Positions 12,510 to 24,900 of a DNA stretch of 64,000 nucleotides are shown here, in pieces. A program made the position numbers and the translations under genes. The stretch comes from Bimuria novae-zelandiae CBS 107.79 (taxonomy: Eukaryota; Ascomycota; Dothideomycetes; Pleosporales; Didymosphaeriaceae): positions 551,155 to 615,154 of the forward strand of contig ML976684.1 in the NCBI GenBank assembly GCA_010015655.1, given 5' to 3'. Below the pieces are notes generated by a model. The model ran no database searches, was not told the DNA's origin, and was given only the letters and a program-made list of their open reading frames with translations. Within the stretch, counting starts at the first letter, position 1. Each line of letters starts with the position of its first letter.

Positions 12510-13686
12510 AATTGCTATGTTGAGATGGTTAGATGGCAATACTGGGGAGATGGTGGAGAGATTAAGCTTTTGATGTGCTTGGCGGTGAATGAGATGGAGG
12601 GGTAAAACCGTTCGGTTGGAGACGAGAGGGTAGAGAGTGGTTACGTCATTGGGATGTCCACGCGCTAGTCTAGAAAAAAACGTTGTTAAAAAATTACATG
12701 ATGAAAGTCAAGGACAATTTGAGACCATTTCTGTCGAGGAGAAACATTCATGGGAGAGACGCTGTAAGTCAACCGCTGTCAGATTTTCATCATCGACGGA
12801 GCCAAGGGTTCAAGGCACTGTCTAATAGAGTGCCATTCGAAAATCAAAGTCTCTCTCATCTGCTCTTGTGATTGCGCGTAAAAACGTCCCTTTGTTTTTA
12901 ATTTTCGATTTTGTCCTCAAATCGCTTTGGGTTATACCGAGACTATTGGATATAGGACTGGTATTGCTACGCTCCGGATGCTATTTTCCATTCTTGCGTC
13001 TAGACACATCTTTCGTGGAGATTATACTATTGGTCCGTCCTCTATGAAAGTAATAATAGCAAATCTGGTACTAGTACTGCCTTTAAAGTTGAGATAGGAT
13101 TGGAAGTAGTTAGTCCCCATCTCAAACGAGTCGAGCTTGATGGATAATGGAATATCTCGACCAGAAAACTATCCAGTGCATCTCTGTCATGGCTTGATGT
13201 GTTCCATCGAGGGTCCGGACAACCAGGTACAAAGTAGACCATCGGGATGCAGTCGGGCACTGTATAGCTCGTCCTATGGTAACACAAAGGACTAAGACAA
13301 GTCTAAACGGAAGTGTCTTACACGACTTTGTATCTTCACAACCAGGGTACTACCTAACTTTGCACGGGAATGCTTTGGCTAATCGGACTGTTGAAACCCG
13401 TGGACGTCAACTTTGATCCCCGAATTCGTTCCTCTCATTGCATTTGTTAGTGGATCGCTCTTTGATTCCATCAAAGCTCAGAGACCGGAGATTGGGTTGG
13501 GAATAAGCCATGAGGCAGACACCAGGATCAGCATGTGAGTGTCGAATGAGACCTGTGCACTTGGATATCACATGACCCGGAAATTCATTTTTGCGACCCG
13601 ACGCGCGCTAGTGAGCTCCCAGCCAAAAGTTACACCAACAACTTCACCTTCGCGGCAAGCACCCTGCTTCAACACACGATCGCAAA
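12510..13686. other. intergenic between two divergent genes
   Basis: This 1.2-kb segment separates the minus-strand small gene and plus-strand PRP46, so it holds both promoters. No gene is seen in it. The last 80 bp before 13687 are a typical fungal leader without an upstream ATG close to the start. Confidence 0.5.
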
Positions 13687-15120
13687 ATGGCCACCGATGT
13701 TACATCCTCGAACGCAGCCAAGCGTGCTGTGCGCGCATCGGCGAAACGAACGCGCGAGATCTTCGCAGCTGACACTCTCCAATACCCGGACACAGCCCTT
13801 GAAAGCACGCGCGTCTCGACGCGAGTACACGAAGAATATCGCCATGTACAAGAGCTTCCTGCCGCTTTGGAAGCAAAAATAACTACAGCAGCGACAACGG
13901 CTGCAGAAAAGCGGAGAAAGATAAAGGCTGGAAATGCGCAAGAGCAGGCATCAGACCCCAAGATGCGCAAGATGATTGAAGCATCTTCCGAAAAAGCAGA
14001 AAAGGCCAAAGAAGCACAGTCGATGGCGCTGACAGTGCGAACCGGGAAAGGCGCCGCGCCGAATGCCCATGGACCTACGCCGATGCGCGATACACCATCC
14101 AGCGCGCTGGTGCGCAAAGATACTGTAAGAGCGGTGAAGCCAGAGTGGCATGCGCCGTGGAAGCCGTTCAGAGTCATTAGCGGACATATGGGCTGGGTGC
14201 GCTCGCTGGCCGTAGAACCGGATAACCAGTGGTTCGCCAGCGGAGCGGCCGACAGGACAATCAAGATCTGGGACCTGGCAACTGGGCAGTTGAAACTGAC
14301 CTTGACTGGCCACATTAGCGCCGTTCGAGGTCTTGCTATATCTCCAAGACATCCTTACCTTTTTTCGTGCGGCGAGGACAAGTTGGTCAAGTGCTGGGAC
14401 CTGGAAACCAACAAGGTCATCCGGCATTACCACGGTCATTTGAGCGGAGTGTACAGCCTTAGCCTGCATCCTACGCTTGATGTCCTTGTTACAGGGGGTC
14501 GCGATGCTGTAGCCCGAGTTTGGGACATGCGAACGCGGACCAACGTCCATGTTATGAGCGGCCACAAAGGAACCATTGCCGACCTACAGTGCCAGGAGGC
14601 CGACCCACAAGTCATCACAGGCTCAATGGATTCCACCATCCGGTTGTGGGACTTGGCTGCGAACAAGACCATGTCTGTCTTGACACATCACAAGAAGGCT
14701 GTACGAGCACTCACCATCCATCCGCAAGAGTTCACATTTGCCTCTGGATCCGCTCAGTCTATCAAACAGTTCAAGTGTCCTGAGGGCGCGTTCATGCAAA
14801 ACTTCAACGGACACAACTCCATCATCAACACACTCTCTGTCAACGAAGACAACGTTCTGTTTTCAGGTGGTGATGATGGCACAGTGTCGTTTTGGGATTG
14901 GAAAACTGGTCATCGCTTCCAGCAGACCGAGTCCATTGCTCAGCCTGGTTCTCTGGACGCCGAAGCAGGTATCATGTGCTCTACTTTCGACAAGACCGGT
15001 CTTCGTCTGATCACCGGAGAATCGGATAAATCGATCAAGATTTGGAAGAAGGACGAGAACGCAACCGAGGAGACGCATCCGCTAGACTGGAAACCCACAC
15101 TTGGACGACAGAAGTTCTAA
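13687..15120 (+). CDS. PRP46: pre-mRNA-splicing WD40 protein Prp46/PLRG1
   Basis: This is one exon of 477 residues. The protein is a core part of the Prp19-associated (NTC) complex of the nuclear spliceosome, orthologous to yeast Prp46, fission yeast Prp5/Cwf1 and human PLRG1. Residues 1 to about 155 form a basic, Ala-rich arm. Seven WD40 repeats follow from [18 protein letters not shown], with repeat ends such as [45 protein letters not shown] and IKIWKKDE. The C-terminal tail TLGRQKF is typical of the family. The ATG at 13687 is preceded by AAA, a good context. The gene is convergent with ORC1. The assignment is secure from the repeat order and the conserved tail. Confidence 0.95.
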   Translation: MATDVTSSNAAKRAVRASAKRTREIFAADTLQYPDTALESTRVSTRVHEEYRHVQELPAALEAKITTAATTAAEKRRKIKAGNAQEQASDPKMRKMIEASSEKAEKAKEAQSMALTVRTGKGAAPNAHGPTPMRDTPSSALVRKDTVRAVKPEWHAPWKPFRVISGHMGWVRSLAVEPDNQWFASGAADRTIKIWDLATGQLKLTLTGHISAVRGLAISPRHPYLFSCGEDKLVKCWDLETNKVIRHYHGHLSGVYSLSLHPTLDVLVTGGRDAVARVWDMRTRTNVHVMSGHKGTIADLQCQEADPQVITGSMDSTIRLWDLAANKTMSVLTHHKKAVRALTIHPQEFTFASGSAQSIKQFKCPEGAFMQNFNGHNSIINTLSVNEDNVLFSGGDDGTVSFWDWKTGHRFQQTESIAQPGSLDAEAGIMCSTFDKTGLRLITGESDKSIKIWKKDENATEETHPLDWKPTLGRQKF

Positions 15121-17768
15121 ACTAAACCATTAGGATGGACCGCGATCGGCAGTATGTAGAGGTATGCTTGGCGACATCTGCGCATGGAGGCTGCCTCGGG
15201 TCTCCAACGGTCAGCCTGGTCCCGTCGCCACAGAGAGATGGCGATAGATTTCTAGCTCGCGATTGGATCCCGAACAATAGATGGCTTTCCATATTAACCA
15301 AGGTCAATTAGGCGCTTAGGGGAATGCGAGAACGTAAGGAATAGCTAGGAAAAAGCATCGTGGTTAACCCCATATTTCCGGGATGTATATTATGAATTGT
15401 ACATAAACTAGCCTTAAAGGCATTCTGATACCCCTACAATGCTCATTTATTACGAAATCGATGGTTTCTGACTACTACCAATTCGTGTTATTGTGCTGCA
15501 TTATACCTCTCATCGTTCAGGTATCACGGAAGAGCGCCATGCGCCATGCCGCCACGCCTGTTCTGCGTATCTAGATCTTTCGTGGCTTCGCAAACTACCA
15601 CCCCATCAAGTATAGACTTGACGTAGCCCCCCCTTCCAACACCGAAACATTCATGCAGGTTAACTAGATCTCCCAGCTAGTGTGGCAATCTATACTCTAC
15701 CTCAAACCGAAGCCAAAGACACGCTCGACCAGAGACACGGGATCACGCTGGTGAAATTACGCCGGGGGTTCCCTTTGTTCGTGCGTACGTTTGCCAGGGC
15801 CCGCTCTTCCAAGTCCGTAAACGCCACGGTGCAACATTCACCTCCCAGTGCCGTTCGCATTCGGCAACGCTGGGTTAAGTGGCACAACCACACCATAGGA
15901 CGCGATATTGCACCGACACCAATGAGTACGCAAAAGGGGAGGGTTACGTGGAGAGACAAATACATCATCATTCCACGCACCTCTGCCGGAGTTCATGGGT
16001 TCGCAAGCCGTTCACTCGTAAATTGCCTGTTTGAGCAGGCTGCCCACCCCACGTGCAGCTAGCGTCCCGAGCGGGGACTATCCGCCGGGCGGCATCTGCA
16101 TCTGCTACTCTGCTGTGCTGCTCACAGAGCTGTATGTACGTACATGACTGTATCTCATTGTGGGTGGTGCATGCGGCTAGGCTACTCGATCGGCGACCCC
16201 GGTGCGTAGAGTACAACTGCGAGACCTTGATGCCTGCCTGCCGGACAGACGGACGGGGTGGGGTCGAAGAACAAGCCGCGCCGTGCGGCGTACGGCGCAG
16301 CGCGATCGAGAAACGCTTCGCCGGGCCATGTTTCCTTCTTCCGTGCTGTTCCCGGGCAATACGAGGGCTGGTGGAGATGGGCCACACCGCCAGGCGCATT
16401 CTTGAGGTGCAAAGAGGGTGCTGACGCAGTGCGTGTTCGCGTGCTGGGAGCGTACGCTAAACCGCGGCTCGGGGATCCAAGGTGCACCGTGGCATGCAGT
16501 GGCTTTACCACGGTAGGAATGTAACATGGCGATCGTTAGTGTACGGCGTGGAGTGCCGCATCCCTTTGTTTAACGGTGCGAATTATAGGGAGGAGTGGTG
16601 CGGCTTGTTGTTGGTAGGCGCGGGGCGAAACGTGGGCTGCCATTCCGTTGCGCAACTGCATTTGTGGGATGGGAAAGCGTAGGATGGGTGCAAGAGAAAA
16701 CGGGTCGGGGTTGGAGATGAGGGGAACGTGTGTTGGGATGGGGGTGGTGCGCTGTGGGGGGCTGCAGTAGCTGAAGGAGTAGTCAGTTATAGAGCTGCAG
16801 CAATTCGGATTGGGGATGCACGGTGGGCCTGTGCTTCGTATGCTGCAGAGAAGTGTAAAGAATTGAACTGTCTATTCGGGAGTGTGTCACTCAGTGGATG
16901 GGCCTTCTGTCCCTTGGATGGGGTCCTTTCAGCTCGCCGACTGCTTTGTCTAGCGAATGTACTTGGAGCGCCAATGGCTGCCCTTCATGTATGCTACCAA
17001 GAGTAATCGTAGCTAAGCCATCAGCACACTTCTCGAGACAGTCACTGCCGTCGAAGCAAATGATAGTGGATCAGATGTGAGCGTGTTTACGTAGGGAAGA
17101 CTTTCGTACTATGCGTTCAGCCGTTCTGCAAGTTCATCACATCCTGTGCAGAATCGACGGGACGCGTTCATGCAACAAACGCCACGCCGTTCCCGAAGGA
17201 CCCCAGAGAACGAAACACGAGGTCTCCCAAGACCAGAGCCAGAACATTTGGAAACACATCTGGGTAGGCATCAGCGGACGAATGAGAACCCTTGTGCAAC
17301 TTCCGCAACAGGAAGAACGAACGTTGCAGCACCGCGTGGCCGCCCTACCATAGTATGGCCAGTTGTGACCTCGTCAATACGGACGTGAAGCATTGTCTGA
17401 ATCCGGTATTAGTGTAAGCGGCGAATACAAAGCGCATTGATTGGGCGTAAATGCGAGAAGATGGGAAGCACTGCGCGTTTAGTCCTGTGGTCCCGTGGAA
17501 GAATGCGAGATGTCTTTGCATCATCGCGATAGATCCGGGCGATACGATCGTAAACATACATCCACTATGATTGATAAAACAAGGTTTTGCGGCGAGTTCG
17601 CGTAGCTTTCGCGTCGATTCCGGTGAGTTGATGCATTCGGAGAAAGTTATAGTAGCTCCAATATAGAGACCCCTCACCACCAACGACGGTATGCCTCCTT
17701 GCGGGTAAAACCCTTGCGCGTCGTCTCCGACAGCATGTCGCAGAAGATTCCGTACTTGCATACAATGC
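15121..17768. other. 2.6-kb region between convergent PRP46 and ORC1
   Basis: No gene is supported. At 16050-16530 the DNA is GC-rich and open in several frames on both strands at once, which reflects composition rather than coding. The fragments at 17111-17388 show no family resemblance. I found no RNA gene. Confidence 0.45.
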
Positions 17769-20392
17769 TCAGACCGGGACTAGTCCTTTGACTTCGATGT
17801 CGTCTTTCAGAGCGAGCCGCACCTCGTCTTCCGCGACCCCCAAACGCACGCGTCCAACACGTTCTCCATGTCGAAGTTCTGTACCTATAATCCCCGCTTC
17901 TGTGAGTTCTGCCGCTGCGGAAGAGATGCCTATTGCGCGTGCGGCTTTTTCATTGGCTGCTTTAGAACTATCTCTCTGCTTGTTTGGTGTTGGAGCTTGG
18001 TTTTGTTGAGCTGTGGCGCGTCTACTCGCCAGGCTGCTGTCCGCAGTGTTCATAATAGAGAGCAGGTAGTCCTGCACGGGTTGCAGCTGGCTCATTAAAC
18101 CTAATCTCCTGACTTCATCAACAACATCTCCAAGAACAGCCTCGCCAATGCCCGTACGCCGAATGCGTGCCAAGAGTGCGGCGAGGAAGACCTTGGATGC
18201 CAGTGGTAAGGCTCGTAGAGCGACCTGCAGGGGGCTGCTCGTGGCTTCATTGATGGCCTGTTTGATCGTCTCCCACGTTACTTCACCTTTCTTGCTGCCG
18301 GGTCCTGCACGTTTTGCATCCGGCTCACCGGCGTCCTTGGGGGGCCGACTGCTTGCCTTGCCTTTATTGCGCCCCGTACGGCTGGGGGTTGGGGGCTGGC
18401 CTTGTTCGCCCTCGGCCTCTTGCTCTGCGGCCATCCCCGCAATCTCCACTGCGCGTCTACAGATGTCGAGTGCACGTCGAGCATCACCACTCACCGCCGC
18501 AACTTTACGTGCCGCAAACTGCACGGCGTCCGGATGGACAATGTTGCCAGGGACACCTTCAAGTCGGGACTGGATAATTTGCGTTAATTGATCATGCGTA
18601 TATCCTGAAAACGTAATACGCGTAAGGCCTGTGCGCTTGTTAGCCTCGCCTAACAAGGAACCGAAGGATGCCGCATGCATCCAAATACGGCGTTGATTTG
18701 CAGAGACTTTGCTAAGCAATGGAGTTTAAATTCATGGGGAGTGGAGCTGAGCGGGAGACGGGCGTAATTGAGGGATCGGGTTGTCTGTACTTACCAAGAC
18801 GACTGCTAATCTTATTGCTCAACGTGCGCTCCGGGAGATCCATGGTGTTTGCGACGGCAAGAACAATCAATCTGCTGTGCCGCAGTCCGGGCCAGTTGAA
18901 GAAATTGTACATGACCGACTGGTTCTTGGTCACTAATTGGTCCAGTTCGTCCATTAACACAACGCAAGGGACGCGCCGCGGACTTGGAGTAGAAAATTCC
19001 CGCTCCAGAAGCTCGAGTGCGTGTGATGGGCTAACGCGATCGTTATGCAAAGCTTGCCACAGAAGCGAGTAGGACTGATGAGGATCCGTGACCTTCATGC
19101 CGTTGATCTCAACGAAAATGAAGTCGTCCAGTTCTTCGGTTTGTACCGACGCTTGCAGTTGTGCCACGACTTCTCGCACGGTAGCAGTCTTCCCAGTACC
19201 GGGCGTACCGGAAATGTAAATGCAGGAGCCTGAGCCAGCTGTGATGGCGGCCTCCAGATGGCTGTAGACTGTGGAAAATTCCTCCTCGCGACATGGGAGC
19301 GTGGCGGGCACAGATGAAACGTGTAGCTGATTCCGAGCAATCTGGAACGGCGAGGAGATGGCCGAAGGAGAAAGCACTCGGGTCCCAAGCGGAGTGAACT
19401 CGAGCTGTTTCTTGATCACGATGCGTTTGTGTGTTGGTGTTAGAAATTTGCGGGCAGCTGGGCTCCTCGTTGATGTTGGAGTTGTAGCATCAATCAATCT
19501 GCGGCGTTTCCTGGGCGTCTTCGGCGCCCCATCGTCATCTGAGTCGGGTGCCACAAAATCATCCAGGTCCGCAGCGTCTCTCCGTGAACGGCCACGCTTG
19601 CGGGTTGCCTTGGTTTGGCTCTCCACCATCTCTGTCAAGAAAGCCAAATCCTTTGCGCCCTGGTACACGTCCTCCCAAACAAATTCTGGCGTGTATGTTG
19701 TGGTCCTGGTGTTGCAACCACGCCTGCATACGAATATCTTGCCGTAGTCTTTTGACGACTTTTTCACCTGGCCAGTTGGGTACAATCTCTTGAATACGTC
19801 GTGCGAAACAACCTTAGCAGTGCCATTGATCGTCGTGAGCTCGTTTTCGTCAAAAGCGGGTGATATGTATAGTTCATTCTGTACGTGGTCAGTGTCTCAG
19901 CTGCAGTTGAGATGATGCAGTCGTACAGGTAGGAAGTCGGTCCGCTTGGTGCTCTTGTTGCGGATCTCCCTCTCTGATTGGAACCACATGAACTTGGCCA
20001 TCTTCACATTGTCCTCGTCCTCGTCTTCGAAGAACTCGCATATGAGCCCTACCCAGGCCTGGTTGCCCTCTGCCTTCAAGAGCACAGCGTCTCCCTGCAG
20101 TGCAGTCAGCTAGAATCCCACCTGATAGTTGTGCTGGTGAAGCTACCAGTTTACATGTAAAACTCCCCATACGAGCGCCGACGATGCGCCGGCCGGAGCC
20201 CGTGGGAGCTGCCTTGCGCTTGCGTGGCGTCGCATTCTGTGAGGGGTGCGTGTCGCTCGCATCTTCGTAGATCCATTCCCAAGGGTAGTCTTCGTATCCG
20301 AGCTCGTCGTCTGAATCTTCGCGCAGGATAGCGCCGCCCGAGAGGAACTGTCGTGCCTTTTCGACTCTGGACCGCTGTCGCACCGGAGCCAT
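17769..20392 (-). CDS. ORC1: origin recognition complex subunit 1
   Basis: This is the largest subunit of the complex that marks replication origins, acting in the nucleus. Exons on the minus strand are 20147-20392, 19927-20094, 18795-19878 and 17769-18628, giving 785 residues. Introns are 52, 48 and 166 bp. The N-terminal third carries a BAH domain (GDAVLLKAEGNQAWVGLICE and following), which in the family binds nucleosomes. The AAA+ ATPase domain has Walker A GTPGTGKT (about residue 360), Walker B VVLMDELDQL (about 441) and the sensor region VVLAVANTMDLPERTL. The third intron falls inside SRLG-LTRITF, where splicing restores SRLGLTRITFSGYTHDQL. The C-terminal winged-helix region ends at 17769. 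The donor of intron 1 (GTAGCT) is the least certain junction, chosen because it joins CKL to GDAV in frame. Confidence 0.92.
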
Positions 20393-21130
20393 GGGTTATG
20401 CGTGGGGAGCAAGTCAGCGTTCTAGGAGATGCTAGATAGCCAAAGACTGGAACACGCGAACGCGTCGCGGTCCTTGGCGCGCAGGCCTCAGCTTCCCTCG
20501 TGCGAAGTGCCACCAGCGAGTCCACCAACGATTACGAGTCCATCAAACACAGCACAGGTTCACATTATCTGGGCCTTCTCAAGAGGTAATAATAATATTC
20601 ATTGCGCCGCTGCACGGCGTAACGCGTCATCATGCGTGTATCCCACAGGCCTTTTGCCCTGCCATCTGGGTCTGTCCCTAGCCCAGATCTAACTAACGGA
20701 AAAGCTTCCAGAACCTCGAAGAGAACACCCACTCCATCCCAATCATGACCAAGCGAAAGACCCTTCAATCGCCTCGGGTCGTCTGACCGACCAAAACCTC
20801 GCTGAAATGCAGTGCAAATAAAAAGCGAACCAAAATAATTTACAGTCCAAAAGAAGAAGAATCGAAGCCTGGGTCGGGCTATGTTGGCACAAGCCTCGGT
20901 CCCTGCCTCGGTAATGAATGCGCGAAAGTTCGCTTTGTGTGCCTCACAAGCTGTGGACGAGATACAGAGGCGGCGTGCGAGGCATCGAGTCTGGCGTCGT
21001 GGGCTGGTATGTCTGTGGAGGCGAACCGGCCTGAGAGCCGTCGAATGCGTCGCTCAGAAGTGGTGGTGTCTGCCACGAGACTGTCAGCGTGTGGCTTTGT
21101 CGAAGGAGTGTGGTGTGGAATAGTTGGAGT
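20393..21130. other. intergenic: ORC1 promoter and bZIP 3' flank
   Basis: No gene is seen. The segment next to 20392 is the ORC1 promoter and leader. It contains an AATAATAAT run near 20586. The rest lies 3' of the bZIP gene. Confidence 0.5.
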
Positions 21131-21947
21131 TTAATGTGCGTAAGAGTAGGATTTGCGAGCAGGGAGCTTTACATGAGCATCGCTAGGCGGGTATGAATGA
21201 GGTGGAGGGATCTCCATTGAGTTCATGAGCTGGTACCCGCTCGCGAACGGGTTCGCGATATCGTCCTCCTGCTGATAGTACTCGGACTTCATTGGCGGTG
21301 GTGCCAGGCTGGGCAGCGTGGAGGAATAGGGAGCCGACAGCGGAGGAAGATACGCATAGGTGGTCATCTCCGATGAGATGGTGGTGGGGACTACTGTGTG
21401 ATACGGCGTAGCGGTCGTCGTGTAGGGAACGGGGTACGCTGATGATTCAGGCGTGGGGTATGCGCTGTACGAGAATGGTGGTGGAGAAGTCGACAGCTGT
21501 CGGTCTGTGTACTGGTGCGAGAACATGCCCCTCTCTTCGTAACTCTGCATCTCCGGGGTTCGTCGGCTGAAGTCTGATTCGGACGATGCTGGCGAAGGGA
21601 AAGCCTGACGAGGAGACCGCTGTGTCGGCTGAAGCTGTGCTGGCTTCTGCTCTGGAGAAGCCGAGCTCGATGCAGCACGACGCTCCAGGTCTTCGAGCCT
21701 CTTCTTGAGCTTCTTGCGGTAGTTGCCTACCATGGGTATTAGGAAGACGCGCAAGTGGGAGGGGCAGGCTGTGGCACTCACGTTGAGCAATCCGGTTCTG
21801 TATCCTGCGGCGCTCGGCAAGATCTGAGATCTTGGTCCAGTCCTCGTTGGGATTTGCGGAGGCGGAGAAAGCACTCGAGGTGCCTGAGTACCTATGTGTG
21901 GGTGCTGCGGGCGCAGCGGCGTACTGGTAGCCAGCGTGCCTGTGCAT
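21131..21947 (-). CDS. bZIP-type transcription factor with short zipper
   Basis: Two exons (21782-21947 and 21131-21726) flank a 55-bp GT-AG intron and give 253 residues. The intron splits the basic region, and splicing restores NRIAQRNYRKKLKKRLEDLE at about residues 50-69. This is a fungal bZIP DNA-binding segment preceded by DLAERRRIQ. The leucine zipper is very short, with no clear heptads after LERRAASSS, a form common among fungal regulators of this class. The remainder is disordered and rich in Ser, Pro and Tyr, with YPTPESS and related motifs that could serve as an activation domain. A nuclear role in transcription is inferred from the basic region. Target genes cannot be deduced. Start: ATG at 21945-21947. 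Confidence 0.82.
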
Positions 21948-24900
21948 GTTGACGTGTGCAAGAGGAGGGAAGGGAGGGAGAAGGGCGAGGCTTGGTCCAA
22001 GTCGTCACTGTTTAGAAGGATGGCTTGGAGGAAGATGGGGAGCTCTCTGGAAGGTGGGACACGGTATTATGTATTCAGGATGGAGGACCATGTGCCATAA
22101 ATAATGGACAACCCTCCTTCCATCGAGCGGGACCCCTGCGGATGTCAAAGCTCGAGCTGCGCAGTGTCAAGGCCGGCTCGCGCTTCAGCAACGCCCTATG
22201 GGCTCCGCCCTGTACGTCCATTTTGGGATGCGTGCTCGCCCGCGAGGGCCTAAACTCCACCGCCAGGGTTACCTGCAGGTTGGCGGGCATCCCACCGCCT
22301 CCAGCCCTATGCCCACGCTAGCATGGGTCCCAAATTTACCAACCGCAGGCCAACGTTCCCCGTGTAGAGAGCTTTTGCCGTGTTTTGTAATGGCGGACGC
22401 GGCGGTCAGCCAGACTGCACCACGCTTCCTAGCGCCCGCCGTCCTGGGACTGTGGAGGGCTGGTCGGTGTCGAAAGGAACTGTGGGCAGCCGTCGTATGC
22501 TCCGCACCGTTCCGCAGAGATGTTGCGTGCTTTGCCAGTCATGAGAACATTCTTTTTCGCGCGAGGTTGCCGACCTCGCTGCGTGCATTCGCCCGTCCGC
22601 CGTTGCAGCGCTCTAGGTAGATGCCTTTTGGGGGCCAGCGCGCAAACGGCACTCACTTCGGCCTAGCCAGCCAGGCCAGCGCAGGCGGAATTACGCACCA
22701 TGGCCCCAGCAGCGACCGCCGACGACTCGTTGCTGGGACCATTATCCTGGCCAAGAACTGGGGATGATCATGTCTTTGTGATCCAGTCAGACCATCACTG
22801 CAACAGCCTTTCGCGTGGCCATGTGATCTGGCTGACGAATGCACCATCACCACCACCACCACTACGCCCGCCCGCACACCACAGCGGCCGCGCAAACCAC
22901 TGCCTAGCGACAACGGGGTTCTAAATCGTCCCTGCGCTGCCCAGCGGCGGTTGATTTGCAGCCGTGGCGGGGCGGCTCTTACGGAATTTGGGAATTGCTG
23001 AATTCTCCCAGCTTTCTCCTCTTGCGGTGTGGCTTGCTTGGTAAGGGTCCTAATTATACGTCGCTCCACTTACCAGCGACTCACTCCGCGCCTTATCTCC
23101 AACCGCCGTCCGAGCCACAGTTGAGCCTCCATGGGCAAACAAGCATCTGACAGCGCCCGCCTTACGAGGCAACGAACGCCCACGCTACCACGCTACCACG
23201 CTCCCGTCCCTGTAAGCACCTTCACGACTGTCGGTGAGCGCAATTTACTCGAACGAGTCTGGCGCCATCAAACGGCGAAACTTGTCTCTTTGACACTCGT
23301 TTCACTTTTACTGGCCTCAGCAGCTTTGCTGGTGGGCACCCATACCGGGACACAACCGTCAGGGCGGCGAGAATATGGAACATGGCAAGCCATGGGGGCT
23401 GAACGGACCTGGTAGATCGCCCGGCCGGAGACGTAGCTCGGATACTTTTGCTTCAACACCCAGGTGCAAGCGGCCCAGTAGTGTCGACCGCGCTTTCTAT
23501 CAACACAAATCGACTTGGCGATTGAGGTGTCTAGCTCGCTAGTTTCCCGTCGGGAGCATGCTGATGTCTCTAGGCATACGCGTGTACTGCCCGTTCGAGA
23601 ATCGGGTTTTGGGGCCAAAAGTCCGCAGGTAAACGGCCTGACCAATGAGAGTCTGCAAGTCAAGTGGCTCGCCAGCCAAGCCCTAAGCAAACCCTTGTCC
23701 ACTTTGTTGACCGTATGAACAGTTAGCAGCCAACGCATTAGGCACCCGGAGCATGGAATGCAATTTCAGCACGTTTCGTGAATGTTATGTGACACGGTAT
23801 AGTGACTTCATATCGTAGCCCACTCCTTTAGCACCACGGATTGGGAATGCGGTCCATGATTCATTCATGCTAGATCTCGACGGCAACAACATTCGAAGGA
23901 CAGGGATACTCACACTTCCAGGGTATACCTTGGTTTACCCGAAATCACGTGGGATCATCGCTTGGAAACTCTAGAACATGAGTGGACAAGTCATGGAATA
24001 ACGGGGCAATCGACAACTCCTTCAGGATGTTTCAACTCCACGCGTCTCCGCAGTCTCGCTGTTTATCCGTGGTGTTTAGAGACGTAGCTAAGGACTTCTA
24101 TTGGAGAGGTCGCAGAGGGTCCACTTTCCCTACTGCTTCATGTCCAGGCCACCGTAAGAATCCCCAGCGATCGGGTCGACATTTCTCCATTGTCTAGTCA
24201 GCACCATAACCACCGAGTGGGGTCGCAAACCTCAACCGCAGGAACCTACAGTGGTGTAGGCGTGGAGGTACAGCTCAATCATGCCGAGGTTGTCCTTCAC
24301 CGTTTAGATAACACCGAGTTCAAAGAAGCCCGATCATCAATACACACCTGAATTCTGGAGATAATGCGCCCCCGGAACTCCGCTTTGTCCAAGAAAACAC
24401 CGCCAGGGGATCGCTGCTCATCATTTGGGGCAGTGTTGGGCATTACTGACATGGGCCGTTAGAGGGCCATGACCTATGTGCAGTGCCCACTTAGGATTTT
24501 ACCGGATACGCCCGATTCTGCGCAAATTGTTTTGCGAAAGTGAACGCTTTGAGTTATGCGATCGCGCCAACACCAACCTTTTGGGACGAAAGACAACTAC
24601 TCGGAATACAATGACATCGTTTGACGACGAACTACAACTGTTTGCCTGTGACATGGCAGCATTAAATATCGAACAAAAACGATTTTGCACTTGTCTTCAA
24701 AAAGGGGCAAGTGACTTCGGGTGACTCAAGTTTGGGGCGCGATATTATCAGTGATGCAGCGATTCCGAGACAACATCAAGGCACCGAACATGTTGGGATG
24801 TTCGAACGCCACTCCGTTCGCAGCCCCAGACACCACGAAGTTCCAGTACAAGTTCCGTTGCGAGTAGCCTCTACGCTTGGCAACCCTGCGGGTTCTTGCT

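Noticed and set aside
16050..16530. Several overlapping open frames on both strands
   Set aside because: Open in many frames at once because of GC content; no frame stands out and no splice pattern connects them.
23131..23415. 94-codon ATG frame with one hydrophobic stretch
   Set aside because: No homology, no conserved context, and such frames are expected by chance in this region.
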